Shown: positions 19,004 through 28,566, counted from the stretch's first letter. The stretch: 64,000 nt of DNA from Planococcus sp. CPCC 101016 (GCF_007859295.1 NZ_VOHB01000002.1:248001-312000); one strand, 5' to 3'. Numbers and translations are program-made. The notes: generated by a model from the sequence alone, not told the origin.

Positions 19004-19702
19004 ATGCAGGAGTTGAACGGGATGATGGGTGTGTTTTATACGGCAAGCGAATGGTTTTTGAAACTGGCGACGGTTAATTTCATCTGGTTTATCATGAGCC
19101 TTCCATTATTCGCTGCATTTGTAGTCATAGACCTCAGTTATGCAGCCGGAATTGTGTTCTTTGGTGCTGCTGTCCTGCTGTTTACGCCCCTTTTGTTTTT
19201 TCCGGCGACGGTCGCTGTATTTGCGACTGTCCGGGATTGGCTGCTCGACCGCGATTCTTCTTCGGTGAAGATGTACGTAAACAATTTAAAAACAAATTAC
19301 AAAGAAAGCATGAAGATGGGTGTGCCTTTTGCGGCAATATGGCTGATTTGGTATTATGGGTATTTCTATTTCAGAACAGGAAGCGCTTCGCTCGATTTGC
19401 TGTTTTTGATCCTAGGCTTAGCCCTGTTCGTCTATACCGTGAACTTTCTGTCCATCAGCGTCCATTACCGCATGAATACGAAAGAACGGCTGTTGAATGC
19501 GTTCTTTGTGTCAACTGGCAGCCCGCTGCTGGGGTTGATCATTCTGATCAGCAATGGCTTGCTCATATGGATCAGTGTCAGTAAGCTGCTCGTGCTGTTG
19601 CCGCTTTTGACGGGTTCATTGAGTGCTTTTCTGTCATTTACAGCATTTTACAGCTTTACCTTACGGGTTAAGAACAAACAGGAGGCCAAAACCTCCAGCT
19701 GA
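19004..19702 (+). CDS. YesL/DUF624-family membrane protein
   Basis: 232 residues with about five membrane segments. The N-terminus with FIWFIMSLPLFAAF is typical of the DUF624/YesL family, often encoded beside carbohydrate ABC importers (compare B. subtilis YvdJ in the maltodextrin operon). Its role is not established. AGAAGGAGGGG precedes the ATG. It continues the operon and precedes the regulator. Confidence 0.82.
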   Translation: MQELNGMMGVFYTASEWFLKLATVNFIWFIMSLPLFAAFVVIDLSYAAGIVFFGAAVLLFTPLLFFPATVAVFATVRDWLLDRDSSSVKMYVNNLKTNYKESMKMGVPFAAIWLIWYYGYFYFRTGSASLDLLFLILGLALFVYTVNFLSISVHYRMNTKERLLNAFFVSTGSPLLGLIILISNGLLIWISVSKLLVLLPLLTGSLSAFLSFTAFYSFTLRVKNKQEAKTSS

Positions 19703-19748
19703 AATGACCTGTTAACCGGATAAACTCATGTAGGAAGTGAAACAGCAA

Positions 19749-20771
19749 ATGTCGACAATAAAAGAAGTGGCAAAAAAAGCGGGGGTATCCGTCAGCGTGG
19801 TCTCCAAATCGTTTAATAATTACGCAGATGTGAAAGAAGAAACACGGCAGCGCATTTTTGCGATTGCGAAAGAATTGAATTATTCACCGAACCTCAATGC
19901 CAAAAACTTATCCTCCAAAAAACAGACGACGCTTGGGCTCATTTCTTCCGGCGTACTGAATGACAATGAAAATGACAGCAATGCGTTCAATATTTTTAAA
20001 GGCGTCTATCAGGAAGTGACGAACAGCCGCTTTGAATTGTCCATTTACCTGATCGATTCCCAACAGCAAAAACACCAGAGCTATGTCCGATATTGCCGTG
20101 AACGCAATATCGGCGGAGCCATTTTGCAGGGAATCCGGACAGACGACCAGTATTACAAAGAGCTGATCGACTCCAGCTTGCCTTGTGTGGTGCTCGACAT
20201 CATGGCCGAAACGGTCAATGGCTTGATCGGCAGCGTATCCATCGATAATTCCAAAGCTGCTGAAGAAGTCGCCGCTTATTTGCTGGAACAAAATCATCGC
20301 AAGCTGGCGGTCGTGTCCGGAACGCGTGAAACCTACGTCAATTCAGAGCGCTGGAAAGGCTTGGAGAAGGCATTGCATACCCACAAGATGAAGTTGAGTG
20401 ACGTCGATATTCTGGAAGCTTCTTTCTCGGAAGAACTGGCCTATGAACTTGCCAAAGCGTATCTTCAGGAAAAACAGCCCACGGCTTTTCTGTGCTTCAG
20501 TGATTTGATGGCTTACGGCGTGATGAAGGCCGTGAAAGAAGCGGGCTTAAGAATTCCGGAAGATGTTTCCATCACCGGCATTGACGATTTGCTGCTCAGC
20601 CAGTACATGCAGCCGCCGCTGACGACGATCCGGCAGGATTTTGTGGAAATCGGAAAATTGTCCGCCCGTTTGCTTCAGGAAATCATTGAAGGTAAATCGG
20701 AACGGCAGCACGTCTGGGTTCCGCATCAGCTGTTGGAGCGGCAAAGCGTCCAACGCCTGCCGAGCAATTAA
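19749..20771 (+). CDS. LacI-family transcriptional regulator of the alpha-glucoside operon
   Basis: 340 residues from ATG 19749; the upstream in-frame GTG 19737 overlaps the likely ribosome binding site. The LacI helix-turn-helix is at residues 3-25 (TIKEVAKKAGVSVSVVSKSF) and a periplasmic-binding-like effector domain follows. ASFSEELAYELAKAYL and VSITGIDDLLLSQYMQPPLTTI are conserved LacI segments. It lies inside the operon it probably controls, and AAAACGTTTT upstream of the first gene is a candidate operator. The inducer is probably a disaccharide or glucose phosphate. Confidence 0.9.
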   Translation: MSTIKEVAKKAGVSVSVVSKSFNNYADVKEETRQRIFAIAKELNYSPNLNAKNLSSKKQTTLGLISSGVLNDNENDSNAFNIFKGVYQEVTNSRFELSIYLIDSQQQKHQSYVRYCRERNIGGAILQGIRTDDQYYKELIDSSLPCVVLDIMAETVNGLIGSVSIDNSKAAEEVAAYLLEQNHRKLAVVSGTRETYVNSERWKGLEKALHTHKMKLSDVDILEASFSEELAYELAKAYLQEKQPTAFLCFSDLMAYGVMKAVKEAGLRIPEDVSITGIDDLLLSQYMQPPLTTIRQDFVEIGKLSARLLQEIIEGKSERQHVWVPHQLLERQSVQRLPSN

Positions 20772-20800
20772 CTGACGCAGCAAGAAGAAAGGAGAACGAC

Positions 20801-21484
20801 ATGACCCGACAACCGAAACTGTTTATATACGACCTTGACGGCATCCTCACGGACACGGCTGAATTTCATTACATGGCTTGGAAAAAGCTGGCCGAAGGGC
20901 TCGGGATTTCTTTTGACTATGCGTTCAACGAGCAGCTCAAAGGAATCAGCCGCATGGATTCACTGGACCGCATTCTGGCACTGGATCTTTCCGGCGGCCG
21001 GTTTACAGATGAGGAAAAACTGAAGCTGGCGACGCAAAAGAACGACGCTTATTTAGAGTTAATTGAAGAAATCACGCCGGCACATATCCTGCCCGGCATC
21101 GAAGCTTTTTTGGAAGCCAATAAAAGATCGGGTGCTAAGCTGGCGCTTGGTTCGGCCAGCAAAAATGCGCCAGCCATTTTGGAGAAGCTCGGCCTTGCCG
21201 GCTATTTTGATTACATAGTAGACGCGGCAAAGGTCAAAAAAGGAAAGCCGGATCCGGAAACCTTCACGGTTGCTGCAGAGGCTTTCGGAATCGATTACCG
21301 GGATTGTGTGGGAATAGAAGACGCAGCAGCCGGTGTGGAAGCAATCAACCGAGCCGGAATGTTCTCTGTGGGTGTCGGGGATAGCGCTTATCTGTCCCAT
21401 GCGGATTATTTGGTGGCGGAAACCTCGGAGTTGGACTTTGATAAAGTGGTCCGGCAGTTCGGCAAGAAAAACGCCGGCTTGTAA
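20801..21484 (+). CDS. pgcM: Beta-phosphoglucomutase
   Basis: 227 residues. This HAD-family enzyme converts beta-glucose 1-phosphate to glucose 6-phosphate in the cytoplasm. The nucleophile D11 and acid/base D13 lie in IYDLDGILTDTAEFHY, and the beta-PGM cap residues (LKGISRMDSL) and GSASKN, KGKPDPE and GIEDAAAGVEA motifs are all present. It sits between the LacI regulator and GH65 number two and uses the product of both phosphorylases, as in the B. subtilis yvdK-pgcM set. Confidence 0.95.
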   Translation: MTRQPKLFIYDLDGILTDTAEFHYMAWKKLAEGLGISFDYAFNEQLKGISRMDSLDRILALDLSGGRFTDEEKLKLATQKNDAYLELIEEITPAHILPGIEAFLEANKRSGAKLALGSASKNAPAILEKLGLAGYFDYIVDAAKVKKGKPDPETFTVAAEAFGIDYRDCVGIEDAAAGVEAINRAGMFSVGVGDSAYLSHADYLVAETSELDFDKVVRQFGKKNAGL

Positions 21485-21496
21485 AGGAGTGGAAGC

Positions 21497-23767
21497 ATGA
21501 CTTGGAAACTGACGAAATTTGAACTGGACAATCCGAATCTGCTGGTGAACGAAAGCCTTCTCTCATTAGGGAACGGCTATTTGGGCGTCAGAGGAAATTT
21601 CGAAGAAGGGTACGAAGAAGGATACAAATCGATTCGCGGCGCCTACATCAATGCATTTCATGATGAAACGGAAATCAGCTACGGCGAAAAGCTGTACGGA
21701 TTTCCAGCCAAGCAGCAAAAAGTCTTGAACGTCATCGATGCGCAAACGGTCGAGATCTACTTGGATGATGAACGGTTTTCGTTGTTTGAAGGTGAGGTAT
21801 TGGTTTATGAACGCAATTTGCATATGGATGCAGGCTTTGCTGAACGGATCGTCCACTGGATTTCCCCGCAAGGAAAAGAAGTGAAGATTCATTTCAAACG
21901 GCTTGTTTCATTCGTTGCAAAAGAATTGTTCGCACTCGACATTACCATTGAACCGATTACGCCGGTGGGGCAAGTGAAGATTGTTTCAACGCTCAATGGA
22001 GACGTCTCCAACTATGTCGACAAAGAAGATCCGCGCCTGGCTTCCGGCCATGCGAAGCGCCTTCATGTAACAGATGTGCGCCAGGAAGAACGCATCAGCC
22101 TGGTCAAAGATACGACCTACAGCACACGATTGGAAGTGGCGTGCGCATCGATTGCTAAGGTGCAGGCAGAAAATCATGATTACAGCAGCGAGCTGAAAGA
22201 AATGAGCGTAGAAGAAACGTTCTTCTGCACAGGCACAGCACCGATCCATTTCACCAAGTACGCAGTTTATACGGATACGCTGCGTCACGGAGACGATGTC
22301 GCCGAGAGAGCGATAAAGCTTCTGAAGCAAACGCAAAACAAAACCTTTGTTGAGTTGCTGGCAGCGCAAAAAGCGTATTTGGACGATTACTGGGCAATCT
22401 CGGATATTTCAATCGACGGCGACGAACAGGTCCAGGAAGGGATCCGCTTTAATCTGTACCAGCTCCTGCAATCGGTGGGCAAAGATCCGGCCAGCAATAT
22501 TGCAGCAAAAGGCCTGTCAGGTGAAGGCTACGAAGGCCATTATTTCTGGGACACGGAAATCTACATCTTCCCGGTCTTTTTAATGACCAATCCGACAATC
22601 GCCAAAAACCTGCTGCTGCACCGCTACTCCATCCTCGACAGTGCCAGGGAGCGGGCAAAAGAAATGGGGCATGAAAAAGGGGCTTTGTTTCCGTGGCGCA
22701 CCATTACGGGTCCGGAAAGTTCTTCCTTTTTCCCGGCCGGCACGGCTCAGTACCACATCAGCGCGGATATCGCGTACAGCTACATTCAATTTTATTTGGC
22801 TACCCAAGATGAAGCCTTTTTGAAAGATTATATGGCGGAGGTGCTGTTTGAAACCGCCAGGCTGTGGGCAGACGTTGGGCATATGCAAAACGGCGAGTTC
22901 CGGATCGACAGCGTCACGGGACCCGATGAATACACCTGCATCGTCAACAACAATTACTACACGAACGTGATGGCCAAGCACAATCTGCTATGGGCCGCTA
23001 AAGTGTTTGAGCGCTTGAAAGAAACAGACGGCGAACGCTTGCAGCAGCTGGCGGGCGGGTTGGAACTGACGGAAACAGAAGTGGCCGGCTGGAAGACTGC
23101 TGGTGACAATATGTACCTGCCGTATGACGAAACCTATAAGATCAACGCACAGGACGACAGCTTCCTGAAAAAGGACCGCTGGGACCTGAAAAACACGCCG
23201 ACGGAAAAATTCCCGCTCCTGTTGAATTACCATCCGCTGACTTTGTACCGGTACCAGGTGCTGAAACAGGCGGACACAGTGCTCGCACATTTCCTGCTGG
23301 AAGACGAACAGGATTTTGAAACGATGAAGAACTCCTACGATTATTATGAACAAATCACGACCCATGATTCTTCCTTGTCTTCGTGCGTCCATAGCATCAT
23401 GGCCGCGAAACTGGGCTATTTTGAAAAGGCCTACGAATACTTTAATGAAACTGCGCGGCTGGATTTGGAAAACACGCACAAGAACACAAAAGACGGCCTG
23501 CACATGGCGAACATGGGCGGCACGTGGCTCGCCATCGTCTATGGATTCGCCGGATTGCGCCTGAAACAAAGTGGCCTGTCCTTTGCGCCTTCTCTTCCGG
23601 CGGAGTGGAATTCCTTTGAGTTCCGCCTGCAATACCAAGGGCGGCTGCTGAAAATCCGCAAAGAAAGAGAAACGACGAGCTACACGGTTTTGCAAGGCGA
23701 TCCGTTGACCATTGCCCACAATGGCGAAATACTCGGTTTGGAAAGTGGGAAAGAAACGCTTGTCTAA
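21497..23767 (+). CDS. GH65 disaccharide phosphorylase, maltose/nigerose-phosphorylase-like
   Basis: 756 residues, the same size as B. subtilis YvdK. The catalytic Glu is E478 in VTGPDEYTCIVNNNYYTN, and the canonical YFWDTEIYIFPVF is present. The substrate loop GALFPWRTITGPESSSFFPAG differs from the maltose phosphorylase of lactobacilli, so maltose, nigerose and kojibiose all remain possible. It differs clearly from the first GH65 protein, so the two probably take different alpha-linkages. It ends the operon, 12 bases after pgcM, behind AAAGGAG. Confidence 0.88.
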   Translation: MTWKLTKFELDNPNLLVNESLLSLGNGYLGVRGNFEEGYEEGYKSIRGAYINAFHDETEISYGEKLYGFPAKQQKVLNVIDAQTVEIYLDDERFSLFEGEVLVYERNLHMDAGFAERIVHWISPQGKEVKIHFKRLVSFVAKELFALDITIEPITPVGQVKIVSTLNGDVSNYVDKEDPRLASGHAKRLHVTDVRQEERISLVKDTTYSTRLEVACASIAKVQAENHDYSSELKEMSVEETFFCTGTAPIHFTKYAVYTDTLRHGDDVAERAIKLLKQTQNKTFVELLAAQKAYLDDYWAISDISIDGDEQVQEGIRFNLYQLLQSVGKDPASNIAAKGLSGEGYEGHYFWDTEIYIFPVFLMTNPTIAKNLLLHRYSILDSARERAKEMGHEKGALFPWRTITGPESSSFFPAGTAQYHISADIAYSYIQFYLATQDEAFLKDYMAEVLFETARLWADVGHMQNGEFRIDSVTGPDEYTCIVNNNYYTNVMAKHNLLWAAKVFERLKETDGERLQQLAGGLELTETEVAGWKTAGDNMYLPYDETYKINAQDDSFLKKDRWDLKNTPTEKFPLLLNYHPLTLYRYQVLKQADTVLAHFLLEDEQDFETMKNSYDYYEQITTHDSSLSSCVHSIMAAKLGYFEKAYEYFNETARLDLENTHKNTKDGLHMANMGGTWLAIVYGFAGLRLKQSGLSFAPSLPAEWNSFEFRLQYQGRLLKIRKERETTSYTVLQGDPLTIAHNGEILGLESGKETLV

Positions 23768-23898
23768 AAGAGTGGAAAAACGGGAGAGTCGGAGAACAAA
23801 AAAGGGGAAATAGCCCGAATCGAACCCTGAAGGGTAGATAGTTTAAAGAAGTGGCTACATTGTAAAAGAATCTACAAAATTATGCGGCTGTTGCACAT

Positions 23899-23952
23899 GG
23901 GGCCGTCCCAAAAGGTCATAAAAAATGACTTTTAGGGGCGGGCCTTTTTTGC
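23899..23952 (+). terminator. Terminator of the GH65 operon
   Basis: A long imperfect stem, with GGCCG...CCC pairing to GGG...CGGGCC and inner ATGAC / GTCAT, closed by an A-rich loop and followed by TTTTTT. Confidence 0.85.
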
Positions 23953-24012
23953 GTCTAAAAAAAGGGACGATGTCCGTTCCGGCGGAGATTTTCTTATCAT
24001 TAATTTTCGACT

Positions 24013-24110
24013 GTTTTAAAATTATAAAACGGAAGATTGACAATTCTGAATTTTACAAGCTATAATAACTTAAATTCAATATATGAAAACCGAGTTTTAC
24101 ATTATAAAAC
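24013..24110 (+). promoter_or_regulatory. Promoter with two IclR-type operators for the sugar-acid operon
   Basis: TTGACA (24037-24042), an 18-base spacer and TATAAT (24061-24066) form the promoter. It is flanked by two similar inverted repeats: GTTTTA...TAAAAC at 24013-24030 and again at 24094-24110. They resemble KdgR/IclR boxes and fit the IclR regulator encoded at 28567. Confidence 0.7.
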
Positions 24111-24158
24111 AAAATCGTGAAGCTTACGGTTAACATGAGGAAGGGAAGTGTGAGAAGG

Positions 24159-25082
24159 ATGAAGTTTAAGGGCATTATCCCGCCGGTTGTTACGTTATTT
24201 GATGCAGGAGGAAATCTGGATCTGGATCTGAACCGACGGTATCTGGAGTTGCTGCTTCAAAGTAATATCCACGGCATTCTATTGACCGGCAGCTCTGGAG
24301 AATTTACTTCTTTAACAATGGATGAAAGAAAGCTTTATGTTAAAGAGATGATTAAAACAGTTGATAACCGTGTGCCGGTCTTAGTAGGAATTGGGCATAC
24401 GGTGATGAAGGACGTTTTAGAATTGTGCGCGCATGCAGAGGAAAACGGTGCGGATGGGGTACTGGCAGTGAGTCCGTATTATTGGCCGCTCAGTGAAGAT
24501 CAATTATTCAATTTCTACTCTATTATTGCTGAGAATACAAAATTGCCTGTTCTTCTTTATAATATTCCTTCTCTTACCGGGCAATCGCTTTCGGTTGAAT
24601 TAGTGAAAAGGCTGGTTACCACTCATCCGAATATTTGTGGAATAAAAGAAACTGTTAGCGAGATTAGCCATTTAAGGCAGATGATTATTGAAGTGGCAAG
24701 AGTAAAAGAAGACTTTATGGTCTTTTCGGCTTTTGATGAACATCTATTGCCAGCTTTGATGATTGGTTCGGCCGGAAGCATTAACGGTACGGCTGTTTTT
24801 GTTCCTGAAATATCTGTAGGACTATTTGAAGATTACCAGCAGGGCAACTTAGCTGATGCCGAAAAGAAGCATCAGAAGTTATCGCTGCTTATGGAAATAT
24901 ATACGTTATGTCCATCTTATTTCACCTCGATGAAAGAAGCCGTACATCAGAGGTGGTTTAGCGAAAAAGCGGGACATCGAGCTCCATTTGATGTATATCC
25001 TTCAGATCTTTCAGAAAAAGTATCTTCTTTATTGGCAGAAGCAGGGCCTATGCAAAATCAAGGGAAAGTGGATATAACGTAA
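24159..25082 (+). CDS. DapA-family aldolase/dehydratase, probable 2-keto-3-deoxy sugar acid dehydratase
   Basis: 307 residues from ATG 24159. This is a TIM-barrel class I enzyme: Schiff-base lysine K163 in CGIKETVSE, catalytic Tyr in LLYNIPSLTG and the GSSGEFTSL carboxylate-binding loop. The family includes dihydrodipicolinate synthase, N-acetylneuraminate lyase and 2-keto-3-deoxy-pentonate or -glucarate dehydratases. An IlvD/Edd dehydratase and an alpha-ketoglutarate semialdehyde dehydrogenase nearby make the dehydratase role most likely: 2-keto-3-deoxypentonate to the semialdehyde. The exact substrate is inference. Confidence 0.82.
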   Translation: MKFKGIIPPVVTLFDAGGNLDLDLNRRYLELLLQSNIHGILLTGSSGEFTSLTMDERKLYVKEMIKTVDNRVPVLVGIGHTVMKDVLELCAHAEENGADGVLAVSPYYWPLSEDQLFNFYSIIAENTKLPVLLYNIPSLTGQSLSVELVKRLVTTHPNICGIKETVSEISHLRQMIIEVARVKEDFMVFSAFDEHLLPALMIGSAGSINGTAVFVPEISVGLFEDYQQGNLADAEKKHQKLSLLMEIYTLCPSYFTSMKEAVHQRWFSEKAGHRAPFDVYPSDLSEKVSSLLAEAGPMQNQGKVDIT

Positions 25083-25112
25083 TCTGGTTAGTTACTATTT
25101 CTGCAGATTTTA

Positions 25113-25126
25113 TGAAAGCGTTCTCT
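25113..25126. promoter_or_regulatory. cre-like box between the DapA-family and dehydratase genes
   Basis: TGAAAGCGTTCTCT matches the CcpA operator consensus at 13 of 14 positions. It lies in the 205-base gap before the IlvD/Edd gene and suggests catabolite control of the downstream part. Confidence 0.6.
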
Positions 25127-25287
25127 TCGTTACGGAAGGTGAATATATTCAGTCGAATTTGCTCTATCGGAAAAAAATTTAAAAAAATTGAATTCTAGCC
25201 GATGGAAACACGGTTGCTTTAAAGGCTCCGGAAACTACAAGCCGGACCAGAAACTAAAATGCAATGAAACGGGAGGGGTACATAAAC

Positions 25288-27507
25288 ATGTCTATTTATC
25301 CGAATATCAGCAATAACGTTAATCCCTATAGAGACAATGTCCAAGGAAAAGCGAACGAACCAATCACGGTTGCCGGGCTGCTGGACCGCTCGAAGCAAAC
25401 GCTTGGCTCCGAATATGACGGCCCAGCTCCGGATTGGACACTCGAAGAAATTTATAACCGCTTAGAAGAAAATGCGCCTCGAATTGCGATTGTCGGAGGT
25501 TCTTCTGATCACCCGGCGCATATTATGGATTTTAAAACTTCTTCGCACGCTGCTATCCGCATTTGGCAAAATGGAGGAGTTCCCTTTTACTTCTCAACTC
25601 CTGTTATGTGTGACGGCACAGCTCAAAGCAATCAAGGAATGAGTTATTCACTTCAAAGCAGAAATGCCGTTGCTCAGATGGTGGTCAATCAAATGGAAGC
25701 ACATAGTTATCACGGTGCATTTGTCATTCAAGGCTGTGATAAACAGCCTCTTGGAGTCGTCAGTGCGATGGCGCATCTGGACCGGATTCGCCAATACCGG
25801 GGCGAAGCGCCATTTTTTGCAACATTTGCGCCTTCGCATGTGTTGCAAGGCGGAACAATTCCGACAGCTTTGTTTGCAGAGCTGGAAGAAGTAGCGAAAA
25901 AAGCAGAAAAGGATGGAGCGGCAGACATTGCGGATGATCTGCGGGATGCAATGGCTTATATATTGCAATGTTCTTCCAACACGGCCTTTCAGGGAGTTCT
26001 CGAACGCGCTACAGAGAGAGGGATTATTACAAAAGCGGCCCATAAAGATTATGAAAAGCAATTGGCCGTAGCAACTTGTGATGGCAGCGGTGGTGTCTGT
26101 GCGTTTAACGGGACAGGCAATAGCTCGCGTCATCTAGTAGCCGGCATGGGCTTAGTTCACCCCGCTTTGGAATTATTGACTCAATCACCGAACCAATCAC
26201 AAGTGAATAAAGCATTGGATAGCCTAGCGACAATGATCAATGATCCGGTTTATGGCGCAGCGAATATTATGGCGACAAATATACGCAATGCCATCCGCAT
26301 TCACAGCGCTTCAGGCGGTTCAACTAACCTGATGATGCATATCGTAGCGGGCATGCTCTATGGTGGTTTTAAGTTCAGTTTAGCCGATTTGGATGAAATT
26401 CATCACTCCCATCCGATTCCTGACTTGTTCAATTACAGCCTGACAGAAGGAAGAGATATCTTCTCGCTTGCTATGCAATGCTGTGACAGTGAAAGCAGAG
26501 GAATGGAGAGTTTATTCTATGAACTTCTTCAAAACGGCGTGCCAATGGACGTCGAAGCTCCGACTGTTACAGGGAACACGTGGGGAGAAAGATTGGTTAA
26601 AACAGATAACCTGCCGGCAAGCAATGTAGAAGACAATCCGGTAATTCTGTCTACGCCAAAAAGAGCTTACAGCGGAGTCGACGTACTGACTGGCAACTTT
26701 TTTGAAACGGCTGTGGTAAAAATCAGCGGAATGTCCACATGGCAGCTCGACCAATTCGATAAGAAAGTCGCTTTTGTCCTTTATTTTGAAAATGAAGAAT
26801 TGGCAAACCGTAATTTGCTGGATACCAATCTAATTCCGAGAATCAAAGAAAACAGAAGTTTCAGCCATGAAAATATGCTCGCACTCCTTAGACAAAACGC
26901 ACCTGAGCATTATGAAGAGTGGAAATCCGATGAGTATGACACCCTTTTCGATAAGATGGTTGATCAAAGTGTCTTGAAAATTGCCATCATTATCTCAGGG
27001 CAAGGTCCCGTTGCCTTTGGAATGCCGGAAATGTTCACGTCGATGCAGCATATTAATGCAAACCGCAAATTGAAGCGCTTGGCTACGTTGATAAGCGACG
27101 GCCGTTACTCGGGAGTTACCTACGGAGCGGCAGTCGGTCATATGACCCCTGAAGCCAAAGACGGCGGCGGTATTTTATACCTGGAAACTGGCGACTTGCT
27201 GCATTTGAGCTTGCGCGGGGGGAAAATCGAGTTTGTTGATGAAGCTGCCTTACGTGAAGGGAAATTGGAATTTGAATTCGAATCAGTTCGAAACAGCAGA
27301 GCCGCACTTGCAGAAGAAAGGTTGGCCGTTATCAACAAACGCCAAAAACGTGTGGCTGCCGGCAACCGGATGATCGGCCATACTGATGCCGCAAACGGTG
27401 TTGTTCCTATTGCAGTTGCAGAAGAAGCAGAGTTGGATTATAGAACGGATATCCACTTTCCAGAAAAAAAAGAAACGGTTATAACCGGTAACAATGAAAC
27501 CCTATAA
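25288..27507 (+). CDS. IlvD/Edd-family sugar acid dehydratase, unusually long
   Basis: 739 residues from ATG 25288, set by GGGAGGGG. The three cluster-ligand cysteines of the family can be placed: C108 (PVMCDG), C150 (IQGCDKQPLG) and C271 (GGVCAFNGTGN). GMSYSLQSR and LISDGRYSGVTYGAAVGHMTPEA match the dehydratase core. It probably binds an Fe-S cluster and Mg2+ and turns an aldonate into a 2-keto-3-deoxy acid. IlvD is about 560 and Edd about 600 residues, so this protein has about 140 extra, spread over insertions around 195-260 and 440-540. The substrate is unknown; a pentonate is my best guess. Confidence 0.85.
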   Translation: MSIYPNISNNVNPYRDNVQGKANEPITVAGLLDRSKQTLGSEYDGPAPDWTLEEIYNRLEENAPRIAIVGGSSDHPAHIMDFKTSSHAAIRIWQNGGVPFYFSTPVMCDGTAQSNQGMSYSLQSRNAVAQMVVNQMEAHSYHGAFVIQGCDKQPLGVVSAMAHLDRIRQYRGEAPFFATFAPSHVLQGGTIPTALFAELEEVAKKAEKDGAADIADDLRDAMAYILQCSSNTAFQGVLERATERGIITKAAHKDYEKQLAVATCDGSGGVCAFNGTGNSSRHLVAGMGLVHPALELLTQSPNQSQVNKALDSLATMINDPVYGAANIMATNIRNAIRIHSASGGSTNLMMHIVAGMLYGGFKFSLADLDEIHHSHPIPDLFNYSLTEGRDIFSLAMQCCDSESRGMESLFYELLQNGVPMDVEAPTVTGNTWGERLVKTDNLPASNVEDNPVILSTPKRAYSGVDVLTGNFFETAVVKISGMSTWQLDQFDKKVAFVLYFENEELANRNLLDTNLIPRIKENRSFSHENMLALLRQNAPEHYEEWKSDEYDTLFDKMVDQSVLKIAIIISGQGPVAFGMPEMFTSMQHINANRKLKRLATLISDGRYSGVTYGAAVGHMTPEAKDGGGILYLETGDLLHLSLRGGKIEFVDEAALREGKLEFEFESVRNSRAALAEERLAVINKRQKRVAAGNRMIGHTDAANGVVPIAVAEEAELDYRTDIHFPEKKETVITGNNETL

Positions 27508-27540
27508 ATCACATCAGCCAAAATAAGAGGAGGAAAACAG

Positions 27541-28488
27541 ATGAAGCAAACAAAAGATTTTATTAAAAAATTGGGGTATCCGGTTGGTGGAACAGAAGAG
27601 TTGCCGAGCTCTACAAAAACTTTTCCAGATGGAGCACAATACCGTGTGGAACTGCCAAGTGTTGAAGGACCAGCTTCTTTTGAAGCATTGATCGAAGCTT
27701 GCGAGAAATATGATGTCCATATTCACCGTATTTCTCAAGGAAGCGGAATTATGCTTTTGACAGATGAAGAATTGCAGCAGATGGCAGAAATCGGCCGCAG
27801 AGAAAATTTGGAAGTCAGTTTGTTCGTCGGCCCCCGCGGCACGTATGACGTTACGCCGATGCAACTTGCAAGCAATGGTAAAATTGCCGGACTGCGCTCA
27901 CAAGGAATGGATCAGCTGGTTTATGCCATCGAAGACATTAAGCGGGCTTGCCATTTTGGAATCCGGAGTATTCTTGTCTCAGACGAAGGGTTGCTGGTGC
28001 TTATCAATGAATTTAAAAAGGCGGCAGAACTCCCAGCGGATTTGGTTGTGAAAATCTCCGTTCAAATGGCTCAGTCGAATCCGGTTTCCATTAAGTTGAT
28101 ACAAGATAGTGGAGCGGACACTTATAATGTGCCGACAGATCTGACTTTGGCGAAGTTATCGGAAATTCGTCAGGCGGTTGATATTCCGCTTGATATTTAT
28201 GTGGAAGCCCCGGATGATGTGGGCGGCTTTATCCGTCATTATGAAATTGCGGAAATAATCCGTGTGGCAGCTCCTGTTTATATTAAATTTGGTTTAAGAA
28301 ATTCACCCAATATTTATCCGTCCGGAACACATTTGGAGAATACATCAATTGCGCTTTGCAAAGAACGGGTGCGCCGCGCGAAAATTGGACTCGACCTTCT
28401 GAAGCGTTATTCCCCCGACGCTATAACTTCAGAAAAAGGGGCAAAAGGATTAGCCGTACCTGTCGAAGAAGCTGCGGTATTGAACTGA
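27541..28488 (+). CDS. U32-peptidase-like TIM-barrel protein of unknown function
   Basis: 315 residues, no signal peptide or membrane helix. The pattern of beta-alpha units (LVVKISVQMAQSNP, LIQDSGADTYNVPTDLTL, IPLDIYVEAPDDVGGF, VYIKFGLRNSPN) is that of proteins labelled 'peptidase U32' in databases, although no protease motif is evident. It begins 33 bases after the dehydratase, behind AGGAGG. Its place in a sugar-acid operon argues for an enzymatic role on a keto-deoxy acid or for handling a by-product. I cannot assign a reaction. Confidence 0.6.
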   Translation: MKQTKDFIKKLGYPVGGTEELPSSTKTFPDGAQYRVELPSVEGPASFEALIEACEKYDVHIHRISQGSGIMLLTDEELQQMAEIGRRENLEVSLFVGPRGTYDVTPMQLASNGKIAGLRSQGMDQLVYAIEDIKRACHFGIRSILVSDEGLLVLINEFKKAAELPADLVVKISVQMAQSNPVSIKLIQDSGADTYNVPTDLTLAKLSEIRQAVDIPLDIYVEAPDDVGGFIRHYEIAEIIRVAAPVYIKFGLRNSPNIYPSGTHLENTSIALCKERVRRAKIGLDLLKRYSPDAITSEKGAKGLAVPVEEAAVLN

Positions 28489-28512
28489 GTCTTCCTTATC
28501 GCCATTTTGTAT

Positions 28513-28548
28513 ATTGTTTAAGGTGGAGTATAATACACGTTAAACAAT
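28513..28548 (+). promoter_or_regulatory. Promoter and operator of the IclR gene
   Basis: ATTGTTTAA (28513-28521) and TTAAACAAT (28540-28548) form an exact inverted repeat with an 18-base spacer that contains the -10 TATAAT (28529-28534). The layout suggests autorepression. Confidence 0.65.
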
Positions 28549-28566
28549 CAGAAAAGGATGAACAAT

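Noticed and set aside
22988-23719. 243-codon minus-strand frame within GH65 number two
   Set aside because: Shadow of a well-supported phosphorylase gene; composition (Arg/Gln/Phe-rich) is typical of antisense frames.
27541-28488. True U32 collagenase-type peptidase
   Set aside because: Only the barrel pattern fits; no signal peptide or protease signature is visible, and the operon is metabolic.
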